Assembly (NCBI GenBank): GCA_023334545.1
Contig: JAADVB010000017.1
Location: 62,001 to 126,000, forward strand
Source: Salisapilia sapeloensis
Taxonomy: Eukaryota > Oomycota > Peronosporomycetes > Peronosporales > Salisapiliaceae
DNA: 64,000 nucleotides
Reading direction: 5' to 3'
Part shown: positions 38,536-48,801 of the stretch, in pieces
Layout of the letters: every line of letters begins with the position of its first letter
Position numbering within the stretch: position 1 is the first letter of the stretch
Position numbers and translations under genes: made by a program
Notes under the pieces: generated by a model
What the model was told of the DNA's origin: nothing
Databases searched by the model: none
The model's input: only the letters and a program-made list of their open reading frames with translations

Positions 38536-40804
38536 ATGGCCATGCACGCCTCCACGTCTGAAGACAGTGACGGTCAATTTTGGCAAGATCTTGTCGAAAA
38601 TAGCGTCGAGTGCGAGTTATGCAATGAACCGTACGATGATGAAGACACACACGTACCGCGTTTACTCACTTGCGGACATACTTTCTGTCAGGTATGTACT
38701 CCCCCGTCTACCTGCTCCTCTAATTTGTATTTATGATCATGATATATAGCAATGTCTCGAAGACTGGTCGACTACACCGCACCATACTCGTGCAGACGTC
38801 GGCGATCTGGCCGTCATGGACTGCCCCACCTGTCGTAATCGTACGTCCTATGACGGAGCGGCCGGTGCACGTAGTTTACCTAAAAACTACGAACTCCTTC
38901 GCGTCCGTCAGGAGATTAAATCCTATTCTCAGTCTCAATTAAACCATCTCAAGGCTCGTTGGAACACGCGTGTATCGGAAAAGGAAGAGATGGCTCGGAA
39001 AGCTCAGATGCAGGCTTTGAAAGCGCAGGAAGAATCGGAAGCAGCGGCGGAACGAGCAGCCACTTTGGCTGAACAAGTCCAATTGAACGAACAGGAGAAG
39101 AAGAGTGCGCAGGATATGGCTGAGGAAGCTCGACAGAGGGCGTTGCAAGCTTCGAAGCAAGCGGAAGCGCTGCAGTCCGAGACCGACCAACTAAAGGAAC
39201 AGCTACGACAGGAAGCGACGCAGCTCGCACGTGTCCAAAGCGATGCGTCGACTGCCGCGCAAGCTGCGAAGGAGATGAACGCGCGAGCAGAGATGCTTCA
39301 GCAGCAAGTAGACAAGGTCAGTGCTCAATTATCTCTTCATTCCGGACGTCATGATCCGTCCAAACTCGTTGTTCTGGTGTGTGAACCGACGACCGTCGGA
39401 TCGTGGCTTCTTCCCTATACGCGTTATACCGTCATCAGTTGTGCGAGCGACAGTGCTCAGCCTCTAGATGCGTATGAAGCAGCGAAGACATGGACAAAGA
39501 CTCGAGAGTTAGCGGAAAAGAGCTCTTCTGTCCGCGTCTATCGTCGCTATAGTGACTTTGTGTGGCTGCATCGACAACTACGTCGTCGTTTTCCATTCGA
39601 ACTCGTACCAAAGCTCCCTGGCAAGCAACTTTTCTTTAATAAAGACAAGGAGTTTGTCGGTGAACGCATGCGACTGCTCCAGGCTTTTGTTCGTGACGTC
39701 CTGCGTCAATCGTCTCTTGCGTCTGCACAAGACGTTCGATCGTTCCTTTTGTCCACGACGGAAGAGCTCGAGCAGATCCGAAAGGCTTCCAGTATGGTCG
39801 GAGATGAAGTGGAGCAAGGAGATCAGTCGTGGATGGAAGAAGAGGCGACGTGGGATGAGCTAGAACCAACGATGGAAGAGAATAGCTCGAACCTCTCGAC
39901 TAGCCCAGCTTTAAGTTCATGGGCAAATTGGGACAATGTGTCCAAGTGGACGTCGACTGCTGTGAGTTTCGTGAGTTCAACAGGCTCGAAACTCAGTCAG
40001 AATCTACAGAAGAAGGAGCGGAAGCAAAAGGAGGATCGAGGTGAGATGGAGTTATCCAGGAGTCTCGTCTTGCCGCATGAAGAAGGGTACGATCCTTCCC
40101 TCATGGATGGGAAGAAGAAGAATGTCCAACGTGTCGAGTTGAGACGACAGTACATTGATATCGGACAAAAGTATGAAGACGCGAGTCAAAAAGGTGGACA
40201 CCTGGCGCGATTGGAACGACAGCGATCGAGACACTTGCATCGTGTGTCAGAGCTTTTGCATGCGATGGATACGTTGGATCAAGATGCTTTACGTAAGACC
40301 AAGGAACGTCTCGCGGCATCGACGGATGGACGCATGGGTCAGGATGATGATCTGCGCTTTGAAGCTCGGACGTTTGATGCGAGAGCGTCCGATACGTTCA
40401 GTGCGTTTTCGCTTGGTGCGAAGAACCATGCCGACTGTGGCGAGTATGCGTTGCTGGAAGTCATGCGGATGCAGACGCTCGAACTGGGTGCGATTGAAGA
40501 CGCGTTCACGCGTATTCGTAAACGTGAAGAAGCGTTGACAAAGGCATCGCACGCGTCTTCCAAAGCGGGATCTCAGGCAGCTGCGAATGAAACGCTCGGG
40601 TCGTGGCAAGCGACGGCACAGCGGAAGACGGAGCTGCGTCGACATCGGGAAGATGTGATGGATAAGGTGGAGGCGATGGATCCGAAGCGAGCGGCGTTTG
40701 TGGCACAGACGCTTGCGAGAGGTGCGATGGAGATGGTGACGTTGGCAAAGGAACGTCGAGAGTTGTTTGAAGACTCGTACAAGCAACTCAAGTGGAAGCG
40801 CTGA
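38536..40804 (+). CDS. RING finger / coiled-coil / PX domain fusion protein
   Basis: Two exons, 38536-38691 and 38750-40804, 736 residues. A C3HC4 RING finger has zinc ligands C26, C29, C46, H48, C51, C54, C76 and C79. The intron lies within it, between C51 and C54. Residues ~105-235 are a Glu/Gln/Ala-rich coiled coil. Residues ~254-395 form a PX domain with the phosphoinositide-binding landmarks RRYSDFVWL, KLPGKQ and the later FVGERMRLLQ helix. Residues ~495-736 are helical and look like the BAR region of sorting nexins (YIDIGQKYEDAS, EALTKASHASSKA). It would join ubiquitin-ligase activity to PI3P-membrane binding on endosomes. The architecture is unusual. Convergent with the next gene, 49 bp between stops. 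Confidence 0.88.
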
Positions 40805-40853
40805 AGATATATATATTTGCATTTAGAAAAAGAAATAAAAACAAATCGACTTT

Positions 40854-41564
40854 TTACTGCGTATAGGCTGTGTATGGTGGTGCGACTTTCGCGCAATACG
40901 TTTGCATGGATGGTAAATCGAACTCGACTGGGTGTTTGAAGGCCGAGACATTGCTGACTGCTTTTGATCTCTCCTTTCTACGTGGCACTGTCTTCGTTGG
41001 AGATGGAGCAGATACGAGTGACGCGATGAGCTTTTCATACTGTTCGAACTGGTTTTCAGTCGTGTCGATTAAATCCTTGAGCTCTTCCACTGGTAATCTA
41101 CTAGAGGTGTCCGGTAGACAGCACTCGAACGCCGTCTCGAGGTTGGTGGCGAGAGCTTCGCCTAGTTCCACGAGCTGTCTTGCATGGTCCCATGCAGGCT
41201 CAATGGTATTCTTACTCGAAAGTTCCGTATGCGTAGCAAAGCATTTCATCCATGCGAGTTTCCCACGAACTAGTAGGCCCGGTAATTGCTTTTGGAGCGC
41301 AACAAGACGTTCGGTCGCCTTTTGCCTCGTTTCAAAAGCAAAGTACTGATTTGCACTGAGACCGTTCTGGTCTACGAGAGAGCCTGCTCTACTTGATGGC
41401 ACGCATGTAGAGCTGCGCTGAAGAGAAAGTCGAGCATTCGACAATTTGTGACACAGTAAACCGGAATGCTCAGAGAGTTTGCTTCCATTACTACTTTGTT
41501 CTGGACTACTGTGTAGATTTCGCAAGCTCGACTCAAACCTGTTTAACTTCCAGGACTTCTCCAT
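40854..41564 (-). CDS. Hypothetical 236-residue protein
   Basis: Single exon with ATG at 41562-41564. Residues ~75-185 are predicted helical (RQKATERLVALQKQLPGLL, then EELKDLIDTTENQFEQYEKLI). The N-terminus is Ser-rich and the C-terminus (PSPTKTVPRRKERSKAV) is basic with a possible kinase site. No domain is recognised. Continuous helical character and ordinary codon use favour a real gene. Confidence 0.6.
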   Translation of the reverse strand: MEKSWKLNRFESSLRNLHSSPEQSSNGSKLSEHSGLLCHKLSNARLSLQRSSTCVPSSRAGSLVDQNGLSANQYFAFETRQKATERLVALQKQLPGLLVRGKLAWMKCFATHTELSSKNTIEPAWDHARQLVELGEALATNLETAFECCLPDTSSRLPVEELKDLIDTTENQFEQYEKLIASLVSAPSPTKTVPRRKERSKAVSNVSAFKHPVEFDLPSMQTYCAKVAPPYTAYTQ

Positions 41565-43087
41565 CCTGCTTGCTCAACGTGTGCTGATTAGTTGTAAGCA
41601 AATTGTATTTATAGCGAAGAAACTTTACATCTAATGAAATGGTACTCTTGCTTGATTGAGTTCTACTGCTACTGATAGTTCTTCTTAATGCTTTGTCGAC
41701 CGACTCGGACATATCAGCTCGATCTGAGGGGCTTTATTATTACTTCACACTGCATCACTTGCGTACTTCTTTGCAACTCGAAATTAAGGTCGGCAAGGTG
41801 TTCGTAACCAATATAGTTGGGCTGAAGTCATATTTAAATGTGATGAACATTGATTTACCACTTTCTCTATGTTTCCAATTTATTTGTTGTGCGTACCAGT
41901 ATGTCCTGGCGCATTGTGGGTTTGCAAGCTGACACCGAGCGTTTACAAGTGTATATATTCATAAATTAAAGCTCAATACAACTTGTCAAAGGTTGTATAC
42001 CTATCCACAAGTGACTGAAATTTGCAGTAAAAGATCAAAAGCCGTACTGGAGGCATCGACGAAGTGTTTGTGAAGCAGATAATCGGGTAATATTGAGCGG
42101 GTATTATGCATCGTGACCAAACTCGCAAAACCCAGAATAGGAGTCATTGTCCAAGTCTTTGGCGGCACATTCTATGCTCACGTCGCTCTCTACCTTTCCT
42201 TTTCTATCCACGTATATCGTCCACTCTTCAGCCAAGCTTTGGTGGGTTATAGCGTCGAGCGTATCCTCAGAAGCCCTTCAGGTTGAAGTCGCATTCGATT
42301 TATTCCCGACATTGATCTCTTCGCCATTTCATTGGGACGGAGTACAGTGTGAGTCAAAAATGTTGGCTAATTATTCCATCATACCACTGTACGATGCCTA
42401 TCCCGAAATAATAGCGAAGGGCTCACTAGCGCAAGTAAAGCGAAGAGCTCACCAAGTCTTTCGCGCGCTTTTTCAAATTTGCACATTTTGACTTCCAGGC
42501 GTGGCTCGTAGTCTTCTCGAAGATCGTTTCCCCATGATTGCATCAAAGACGAACGATCATTTGCTTGCATATTCCTTGTTTGAGAGGAAAGCTATATTGA
42601 AGTGTTGTGTTAGGTTTTTAATGGCAAGTGGCAAACACACTCGGCTATTCTCAACGAACGCGAAATTGCCCGATTTAACTTTTATGAAAAGAATAACGAA
42701 AGATAAATTCCAATGTTACCGAAGCAATATTCAGCGCGAATACGGCCTAAAAATTAAGGAGCTGAACATACTTTTTACTATACGGATGTTCTCTGCAACT
42801 TTTCAATCCTTACAGTTCTATCTTTCCAGTAACTTAGTGTGTATCCTCATGCTTTTTATATGTGATGAGCTCAGTGTGGCGTTTCTTTCATCATCTACTT
42901 CAACCGCCTTATTCTCCTCTCGTGATTTTAAATGTGTTTGGGCTACTTGCTCACCATCGGATGACCACACCAAACTCAACCGATCTTTGTCGATTTCCTC
43001 GACACCATTTTACTATTTTCCCATTTATTCCATCCTCACCAAGACACTATCAAAGATAAAAAGTACGAAAAGAACATGATTCCAAAA
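41565..43087. other. Gene-poor AT-rich interval
   Basis: About 1.5 kb with no confident gene. A plus-strand frame of 192 residues (42501-43079) has biased, low-complexity composition with many Phe, Ser and Lys and no recognisable domain. The only protein-like segments are those listed as a possible decayed remnant at 42083-42491. The interval would also contain promoters for the flanking 236-residue gene. Confidence 0.45.
42083..42491 (+). pseudogene. Possible decayed coding remnant in two frames
   Basis: Frame one (42083-42286) reads through RVLCIVTKLAKPRIGVIV and LVGYSVERILRSPSG before a TGA. A second frame, overlapping by a few bases, continues VEVAFDLFPTLISSP, then PLYDAYPEIIAKGS and stops at 42491. 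Both segments look like ordinary protein sequence, and the frame shift sits where they meet. No canonical intron joins them. I read this as a degraded gene fragment, but a chance pair of frames is possible. Confidence 0.22.
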
Positions 43088-44815
43088 CTAGACATTCGGT
43101 TTTGCATTCCCATTAACTGTGTTCTCTTGGACACTCGACGGAGGTTTTACATTCTGCATCATCGCCTGGTGATTCGCTCGTTTAGCAGATTCTAATTCTT
43201 GCACTTTCTTCGCTCGTCGAACATACTTTTCTCGTGCCCCGATATCAATCACACGTTTTACTTTATCATGGTACTTGTGTAGCATCTGGGCGTAGGCAGA
43301 GAATCCGAGGTTGTCCATCGACTGGATTATATGCGGTCCAGCGATCGATGTCTTCTTCCCTTGTGTCTTAGCAGTTCGAGTCACCGCGTCGTCTGCCACT
43401 TCTGCCTCATCCTGCGCTTCACTCGTGGCAAAGAGAAGGAACTCTGTCACACACTCTTGCATGCAAGCAATGGCATCGTCATCAATTTTAATAGAAGATT
43501 TTAAACGTCGTTTGCCCTCCTTCTTCCCTCCTTTACATCGATCATTGCTTTGTTCCTGTGTATTGACATCCGTTTCCTTTGTATCTATCGGTATCAAAGC
43601 CTTTTGCATGACTTTACTGATACATTGAGGAGCAAAATAGAGCTTCGGCTCTCCTTCTTCATCCACTTTACAAGTACGAGCAGATAAGTCGACGTCAAAT
43701 TGCTGCTTAATCTGTTGTGTTGTCAATGGCTTCGTACTCTCCACCTTGGTCTGTTTATTCGCTACCGAGGTATCACTAGCCACTGGTCGTTTCTTACCAA
43801 TGCCAAGTCCAGACTGCATTGCCTGGGTCTTCATGCTACTGTACAAGGCTGCGATATTCGACTGTCGCTTCTCTTCCTCTGCAGTACTCACGCCTGGGAT
43901 CTTGGCGGCACTAAGTAATTGAGCTAAGCGATTCTGAATGTAATCGAATTTAGACTGGAGATCACTCGGCCATTTCTGTTGAGCCTGAAGTTCAGCACGT
44001 TTGGCACTTCCAATGTCACGAACGTCTCGTTGAGCGAGTGCTAAGAGATCACGATCGTAGCAAAGCTGAAGCCATGCCGTGAGTTCGTTTAAAGCTGTTC
44101 CGACGTGTATTTCATTCTTGGCATGATGGAGACGAGCAAGTGCTCGCACGAGGGTTTCCATGTGCTCGCCCCGACTCTTAATCGGCTTTTTTACAGGCGG
44201 TTTCTTTGTCTGCACTTGCGAAGAAGATGCTGTATTGGTACTAGGCTTCGGAGCAGTTGAAGACGCTGTAGAGGTACTTGCTCCACTAAGCATGTGCAGA
44301 TTAGAAGACTTAGCAGCTTGCTGCTGCTGTACGAATTGCTGTTGGAGCTTTCGTAATTGGTCCTGCTGCGCTCGCATCTTTTGCTCCATATCTGCACTAA
44401 CAACAGCCGACTGTGCTTTTGGTTTTGAATGGCTAGAAGCGACTGCAGCGCCCATGGACTGTAGGTATTGCTGCATTTGCTGATCTAACGCAGTCGATCG
44501 CCGACGAGATTCTTCCGCAGCTTGTGCCAGGCTATTGTTTGCATTGGACTGAGATTGGCTACCTGCTTCTTTGCTCTTGATACGCTGCTGAAGTCGCTGC
44601 TGGATCTCCTGCATCACTTCTTGTCGGTCCGAAGGAGACGATGTTGGTGGTGACGACGTCTTGGGTGCTCCTGCTGGCGCCGTAGTCGTCTTTGTTGTGC
44701 TTACATTGGGGACCGTGGTAGAAGGAGGCGTGGGAGTTGGCTGCGTTGCCTCTGTTGCAGGGGCTGTAGCCTCCGTCGCCTGCGATCGCGACGCGTCTCC
44801 GAGATCGTCTGCCAT
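43088..44815 (-). CDS. NF-YB (HAP3)-type histone-fold protein with long N-terminus
   Basis: Single exon, 575 residues from ATG 44813-44815. The C-terminal ~190 residues hold a CBF/NF-Y histone fold: a first helix piece CISKVMQKALIP, then KIDDDAIACMQECVTEFLLFATSEAQDEA and later IAGPHIIQSMDNLGFSAYAQML with KYHDKVK. These match NF-YB helices 1-3 (VQECVSEFISFVTSEASD, WAMTTLGFEDYVEPL). Two insertions are seen: ~30 charged residues between helix 1 and helix 2, and ~15 before helix 3. The first ~380 residues are Gln, Ser, Thr and Ala-rich with poly-Q and a coiled-coil. NF-YB pairs with NF-YC to bind CCAAT promoters. The extra N-terminus could be an activation region; alternatively this is a different histone-fold factor such as a DR1 or chromatin-accessory subunit. 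Confidence 0.7.
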   Translation of the reverse strand: MADDLGDASRSQATEATAPATEATQPTPTPPSTTVPNVSTTKTTTAPAGAPKTSSPPTSSPSDRQEVMQEIQQRLQQRIKSKEAGSQSQSNANNSLAQAAEESRRRSTALDQQMQQYLQSMGAAVASSHSKPKAQSAVVSADMEQKMRAQQDQLRKLQQQFVQQQQAAKSSNLHMLSGASTSTASSTAPKPSTNTASSSQVQTKKPPVKKPIKSRGEHMETLVRALARLHHAKNEIHVGTALNELTAWLQLCYDRDLLALAQRDVRDIGSAKRAELQAQQKWPSDLQSKFDYIQNRLAQLLSAAKIPGVSTAEEEKRQSNIAALYSSMKTQAMQSGLGIGKKRPVASDTSVANKQTKVESTKPLTTQQIKQQFDVDLSARTCKVDEEGEPKLYFAPQCISKVMQKALIPIDTKETDVNTQEQSNDRCKGGKKEGKRRLKSSIKIDDDAIACMQECVTEFLLFATSEAQDEAEVADDAVTRTAKTQGKKTSIAGPHIIQSMDNLGFSAYAQMLHKYHDKVKRVIDIGAREKYVRRAKKVQELESAKRANHQAMMQNVKPPSSVQENTVNGNAKPNV

Positions 44816-45212
44816 GTCGTTTTTTCGCGTTGTGTTTGACGCCAAAGGAACGTTATAAGGTATAAATATTACTTCAAATACATTTGTGGCTATATTTGGA
44901 TTATATTTGAACTTGAAGCGAGAGCTTGAAAGGATGTGCATTGATACAGGGAGCTAAGCTGTCTTCCGTGTCAAAATGGAGAATGAAATGCTTGTTTTGT
45001 AGAGTAAGAGTCTATCGCATAAAGGATTAGACTCACAGAGCATATTAATCATATGCTACTGAGTGTCTTGAGTATAGAATTGACTCCTTCGCCTTCATAT
45101 CGTTGCATATCATTCGAATATAAAGTGAAGTTAATTGGAGTAGTTTCGGCTATAAATCCATTTCCTTAAAGCAATTTATTTTCCTTTTAATTTGTTAAGA
45201 AAATAGATGTAT
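44816..45212. other. Intergenic region
   Basis: About 400 bp between the 5' end of the histone-fold gene and the 3' end of a glycosyltransferase-like gene, both on the minus strand. It is AT-rich and I see nothing else in it. Confidence 0.5.
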
Positions 45213-46800
45213 TCAATCCAGCAAGTTCCGTAGTTCTTGTGCCCGTACCGCAGCGCGTTCACTCTCTTCGGCAAACTCGGACACTGCGTTTGCAGCCATC
45301 TCTTGACGTTGCCATGCTGTGGAGTTATACACCACTTGCTCTACGGTCGCACATAGTGCAGCCGAGCTAACTCTGGCGTGGCTCGTGTCAGATCCAGGCG
45401 TCATTCCCTGCCAGAATTCATATCCAGTGTTCACCAGGATACCGCTCTCTTTATTCTGCACCATCCTGTTCATCGGTGGTGCGTCTGCGGAGATGACAAG
45501 TGCACCTAGGGATCTAGCAGCACTCACAGAATGCGGGAACCCAGCTTCATCCTGACCAGTAGCAATACTAATGACACTTTGCGCCATCTCTCGACTGCTT
45601 TCTTCCACATGGTCATTGGATAGAGATACTTCATGGAGTTTAATAGCGGATCGGGTGGAGGAAGCTGCTTCCAAGGCCTCGCGTGCAGACTGGTACGTAG
45701 AAGGAGAGACATAGAGGTCCAGTGGAGGTAGATCAGATCGAGACAGCCAGCAGTCCACTACCTGTTGCGTTCCTTTCCAAGGAAATGGACCTGCCAAATG
45801 TCCAAATCGGAGATTGACAAAGTCTAAAGCTGGACGAGGTGTCTTTTCATGTGCGATGAGACCATAGTTGATGGTCGTATGATTCGTCTGAAGCACTAAC
45901 GTATCTCGTGGGTTACTATATGACAGCTCTTGCTTTGCTTTGGATAGACAATTGCTCGAGCGACAGACGACAATGTCTGCGTCTCGATAGTGAGGAGGTT
46001 TAATGTCGAAGAGACCACTCGTAGTGGATGTTGAAGGCACGACGACTACTTTCTTCGATGTTGGGATGTCTTCTGATGCTCGAGGAGACTTTAGATTGTT
46101 TTCGAACGCATCATTAATGTAGACAATAGCTGTGGATGGGCATAATTCGTGGTACTTGACCTCCTTGTCTTCAGATGGAACGTAGAAAGAGCTTGAGAGG
46201 ACCCAAGACGGCAGCAAACGAGCTTGCAAGTCTATCATACACGGTTTTCAGTTACTTGCATGACAAAGAGATACTTGAATACGTACAGGAAGCATAGAAT
46301 GTGGCATCGAGGCAATTTTCTGGTGTGCGCGCATCGCTCGGTAGGAACACATCGACTTTCGGACAATCGCGAAGCTTGGATAGCAGATTGACATCACTTT
46401 CCACGATCAATCCATTCTTTCCATCCGCTGGCATGATACTATCCACCTCTTGTTCGCAAATATCCTTCATGTCAACCCAATGCATATTCTGCTCACGCGT
46501 CATGGCACCACCTCCAGTCATATAAGTGGATGGATTTAATATGGACGGACCACTGGAGCCGTTTACAGCAGCGAAAACAGCCAGAATGAGCGCGCACGTG
46601 ACGCCAACGAGACCTGTGAGCTGTCCAGAAGTGAGTTGAGCTGCTTGGACACGGACATCATCTGCCGTTTTCTGTAGCGAGCTCGTGAGACTCTGGTTGG
46701 CTTCCGGCTCTGGCTCTACTTTTCGTTGGGATGTCGTCGGCTCGGCTTCTGTGGTATCTTCATTCGGCATCTTGGTGCTTTTTTCGAAATGGAATCGCAT
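45213..46800 (-). CDS. Type II membrane glycosyltransferase-like protein (paralogue 1, motif altered)
   Basis: Two exons, 46800-46287 and 46231-45213, 510 residues; 55-nt intron. A cytosolic N-terminus of ~70 residues precedes a signal-anchor helix (GLVGVTCALILAVFAAV); the rest would be luminal. The body aligns by eye with the plus-strand gene at 50442-52219: YLQARLLPSWVLS against YLESRLLPHWVFT, KYHELCPSTA against YYELCPSNA, and the end SLGALVISADAPPMN against ATGAAIVTTDLPPMN. The intron sits at the same place and in the same phase in both. The GT-B/GT4 end motif that normally starts with a Glu is here AGFPHSVSA, and the closing NE is NR, so catalysis may be lost. ATG 46770 is an alternative start. 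Confidence 0.72.
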
Positions 46801-47017
46801 GAAGTTGATAGAACTTGCTCGAATAAAATTTTGGATTCTCAAGATAATTCTTTGAATGAAAGGATTTAAATATTAGATGAACAAATTAAAAGGCATGACA
46901 CTATCGAGGTAAAAGCTAGGTTGGGGACATGTAATTTGCTATGTTGAAGTGACTAAATCTTTGGATCGCGTATATCTTGAAAGGACGCAGAGGGGAAGCT
47001 TTCATCCAAGTGAAGAC

Positions 47018-47989
47018 ATGAGCGATAACTACTTTGGTTTGCTGTCTACCAACCATGTTGTAAATGGTCTTAATACATCCTTATCTTTATGTAGTAAGGT
47101 CCGGTGCGAAAGAATTGCTGGCAGACGCGATTACGCAATTACTGCAGGTGCGTCCGAATGCGCCACTCCATTTCCTCGCACAACAGTAGCCTTCTCTACG
47201 TTTATATGCATTGAAGCATCATTCTCATTACCCACAGTTTTTCTCAACAAGAGGATGTAGTGCAGACTTGTGTTTGTTTACTACAAAATGATTCATCGCA
47301 TCCACTACCGCAGGAGACGTGCTATCGAGCGTACCAGACATTAGTCTCGCCGAAAGATGCCAAGCATCCATTGACCATACAACAGTCAGCGACTAGACCA
47401 GGGTCTAGAAGGGGAATTAGAAGTAGTAATGATGCCAAACTACCGAAACTAGCAGCTAGTAAAGATAGTACAATACCTTCGCCTTCCAGGGTATCAGCTA
47501 AGGAGACCAAATTGCTACCGTATAAAACATTCAAGGAAGTGCTCTGCCTGCTACTAGCAGACCTTCCAAGTCAGTTTCAGACGCAAGTATTTACTGTTGC
47601 GACGACCAACATGACAGCAAACGCCAAAGTCGTGGAGAAACAAGAGCAAGAGCATGTACCATTTTCAGAGTTCCAGAAAGGAGTACAGATTTGTTGCTGC
47701 TTTACAGGTACTTGATCTGCTTTACCATTCGTATCATACCTTCCGCTTACTGTGAATAGAGCTGTATGATGCCTTAGAGGATATCAGTCTCGATATTGCT
47801 AGTGAAAAAGAGCGTATTGGCGCAATGATTCTACGACTGGAGACAGCTGTATCTGAACTAGATAACCTATTGATGACGGCAACGAAGGCAAATGCCGATT
47901 TGTCGATATGCTTTCAAAATGAGTCAACGGCCAAAGGACCGATGGACTCCAATCTACTCCTTCAAGCCATCTTAAACGAATACAAATGA
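47018..47989 (+). CDS. Hypothetical 268-residue protein, three exons
   Basis: Exons 47018-47147, 47261-47707 and 47760-47989 keep one frame. The first intron (113 nt) is longer than usual here and less certain. The third exon is helical and reads ELYDALEDISLDIASEKERI then AVSELDNLLMTATKANADL, which looks like coiled coil. The middle exon carries a Ser/Lys-rich linker (SRRGIRSSNDAKLPKLAASK). I recognise no family. The gene lies between the two inverted glycosyltransferase paralogues. Confidence 0.5.
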
Positions 47990-48023
47990 AATGACAGAGA
48001 GCATTGCATGGCTCCAACAGACT

Positions 48024-48396
48024 CTATTTCATGTTAAGCATGCCCAAGATGTTCTTTCGCACCTTGTTGTTCTGAATGTACGCCGGCTGACCGAGACCTC
48101 GGATACGTTCCCGCGACTTTTTCGTGTTAATATGACGCTTGTTGGATTTGGCACGCTTGACAAGGCCATTGGAGTTCACCCAAAAGCGCTTCTTGACGGC
48201 CGATTTTGTCTTTTGCTTCGTCGCCATCGTACGCACTTGACTCTCCGCCGCCATTTGTGCAATCGTCGGCATGCCTGACATCTTTGCAACCGGTGCCAAG
48301 GCACGCGTAAGGGATCTATCATATGCAACATCCAGATAAGCTCATAGGTCACAGAGATAGCAGATAATCGAGCTCTTACCCTAGCAGAGACGCCAT
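48024..48396 (-). CDS. Mitochondrial large-subunit ribosomal protein bL35
   Basis: Two exons: 48396-48380 (only 17 nt) and 48315-48024, 102 residues; intron of 64 nt. The first ~35 residues (MASLLGSLTRALAPVAK) form a mitochondrial-type presequence. The rest is the bL35 signature KQKTKSAVKKRFWV, then KRHINTKKSRERIRGLG. It would be part of the mitochondrial 50S-like subunit. The 17-nt exon is supported because it supplies the only ATG in frame with a leader peptide and has good GTAAG and GATAG boundaries. bL35 in bacteria is ~65 residues, so the extra length is the leader and a short tail. Confidence 0.82.
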
Positions 48397-48801
48397 GCTC
48401 CTTTGTTGTTTGGTTCGTGGTGGGGAAGCGTCTCACTTACATACCTATCCATGCAGTATTCTATCTTAGTCAAAGTATCTCAAATACCTTTATATTGTGG
48501 GACAATGAAGTAGTCTTACTGGATGATAGTCTTCCTCTTGGACCGAGATGATATTCTAGTAGACATACTTCCTGCCGTATCGTACCTGCATTCAAAGTCC
48601 ATTCCGCCTCATCTTGTTCTTCAAGTAATAGATGAAAAGAAAAAAGAAGATTTCATAGTTCAAGATCTTTTGTTTCAAAAGTTTATTCCTCTCTTTCCTT
48701 TGCCCTGGATGTCTGCTATTCGACTCCTATTTTTCTTTCTTTCTTCTGTTTACATGGCAAAATGTCTGTTCGTCCAACGAAAATAAATGCAACGAGCGTC
48801 C
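48397..48801. other. Intergenic region
   Basis: About 400 bp between the bL35m 5' end and the 3' end of the PH protein gene, both on the minus strand. A plus-strand frame (48523-48786) has no features suggesting a gene. I see no structure. Confidence 0.45.

Noticed and set aside
42501-43079. A 192-codon plus-strand frame
   Set aside because: Composition is biased to Phe, Ser, Thr and Lys and it shows no domain or splice support. I describe it only as part of the gene-poor interval.
48523-48786. A plus-strand frame with a Phe/Leu-rich end
   Set aside because: It lies in an AT-rich intergenic segment; the hydrophobic end comes from T-rich sequence, and no signal or family is seen.
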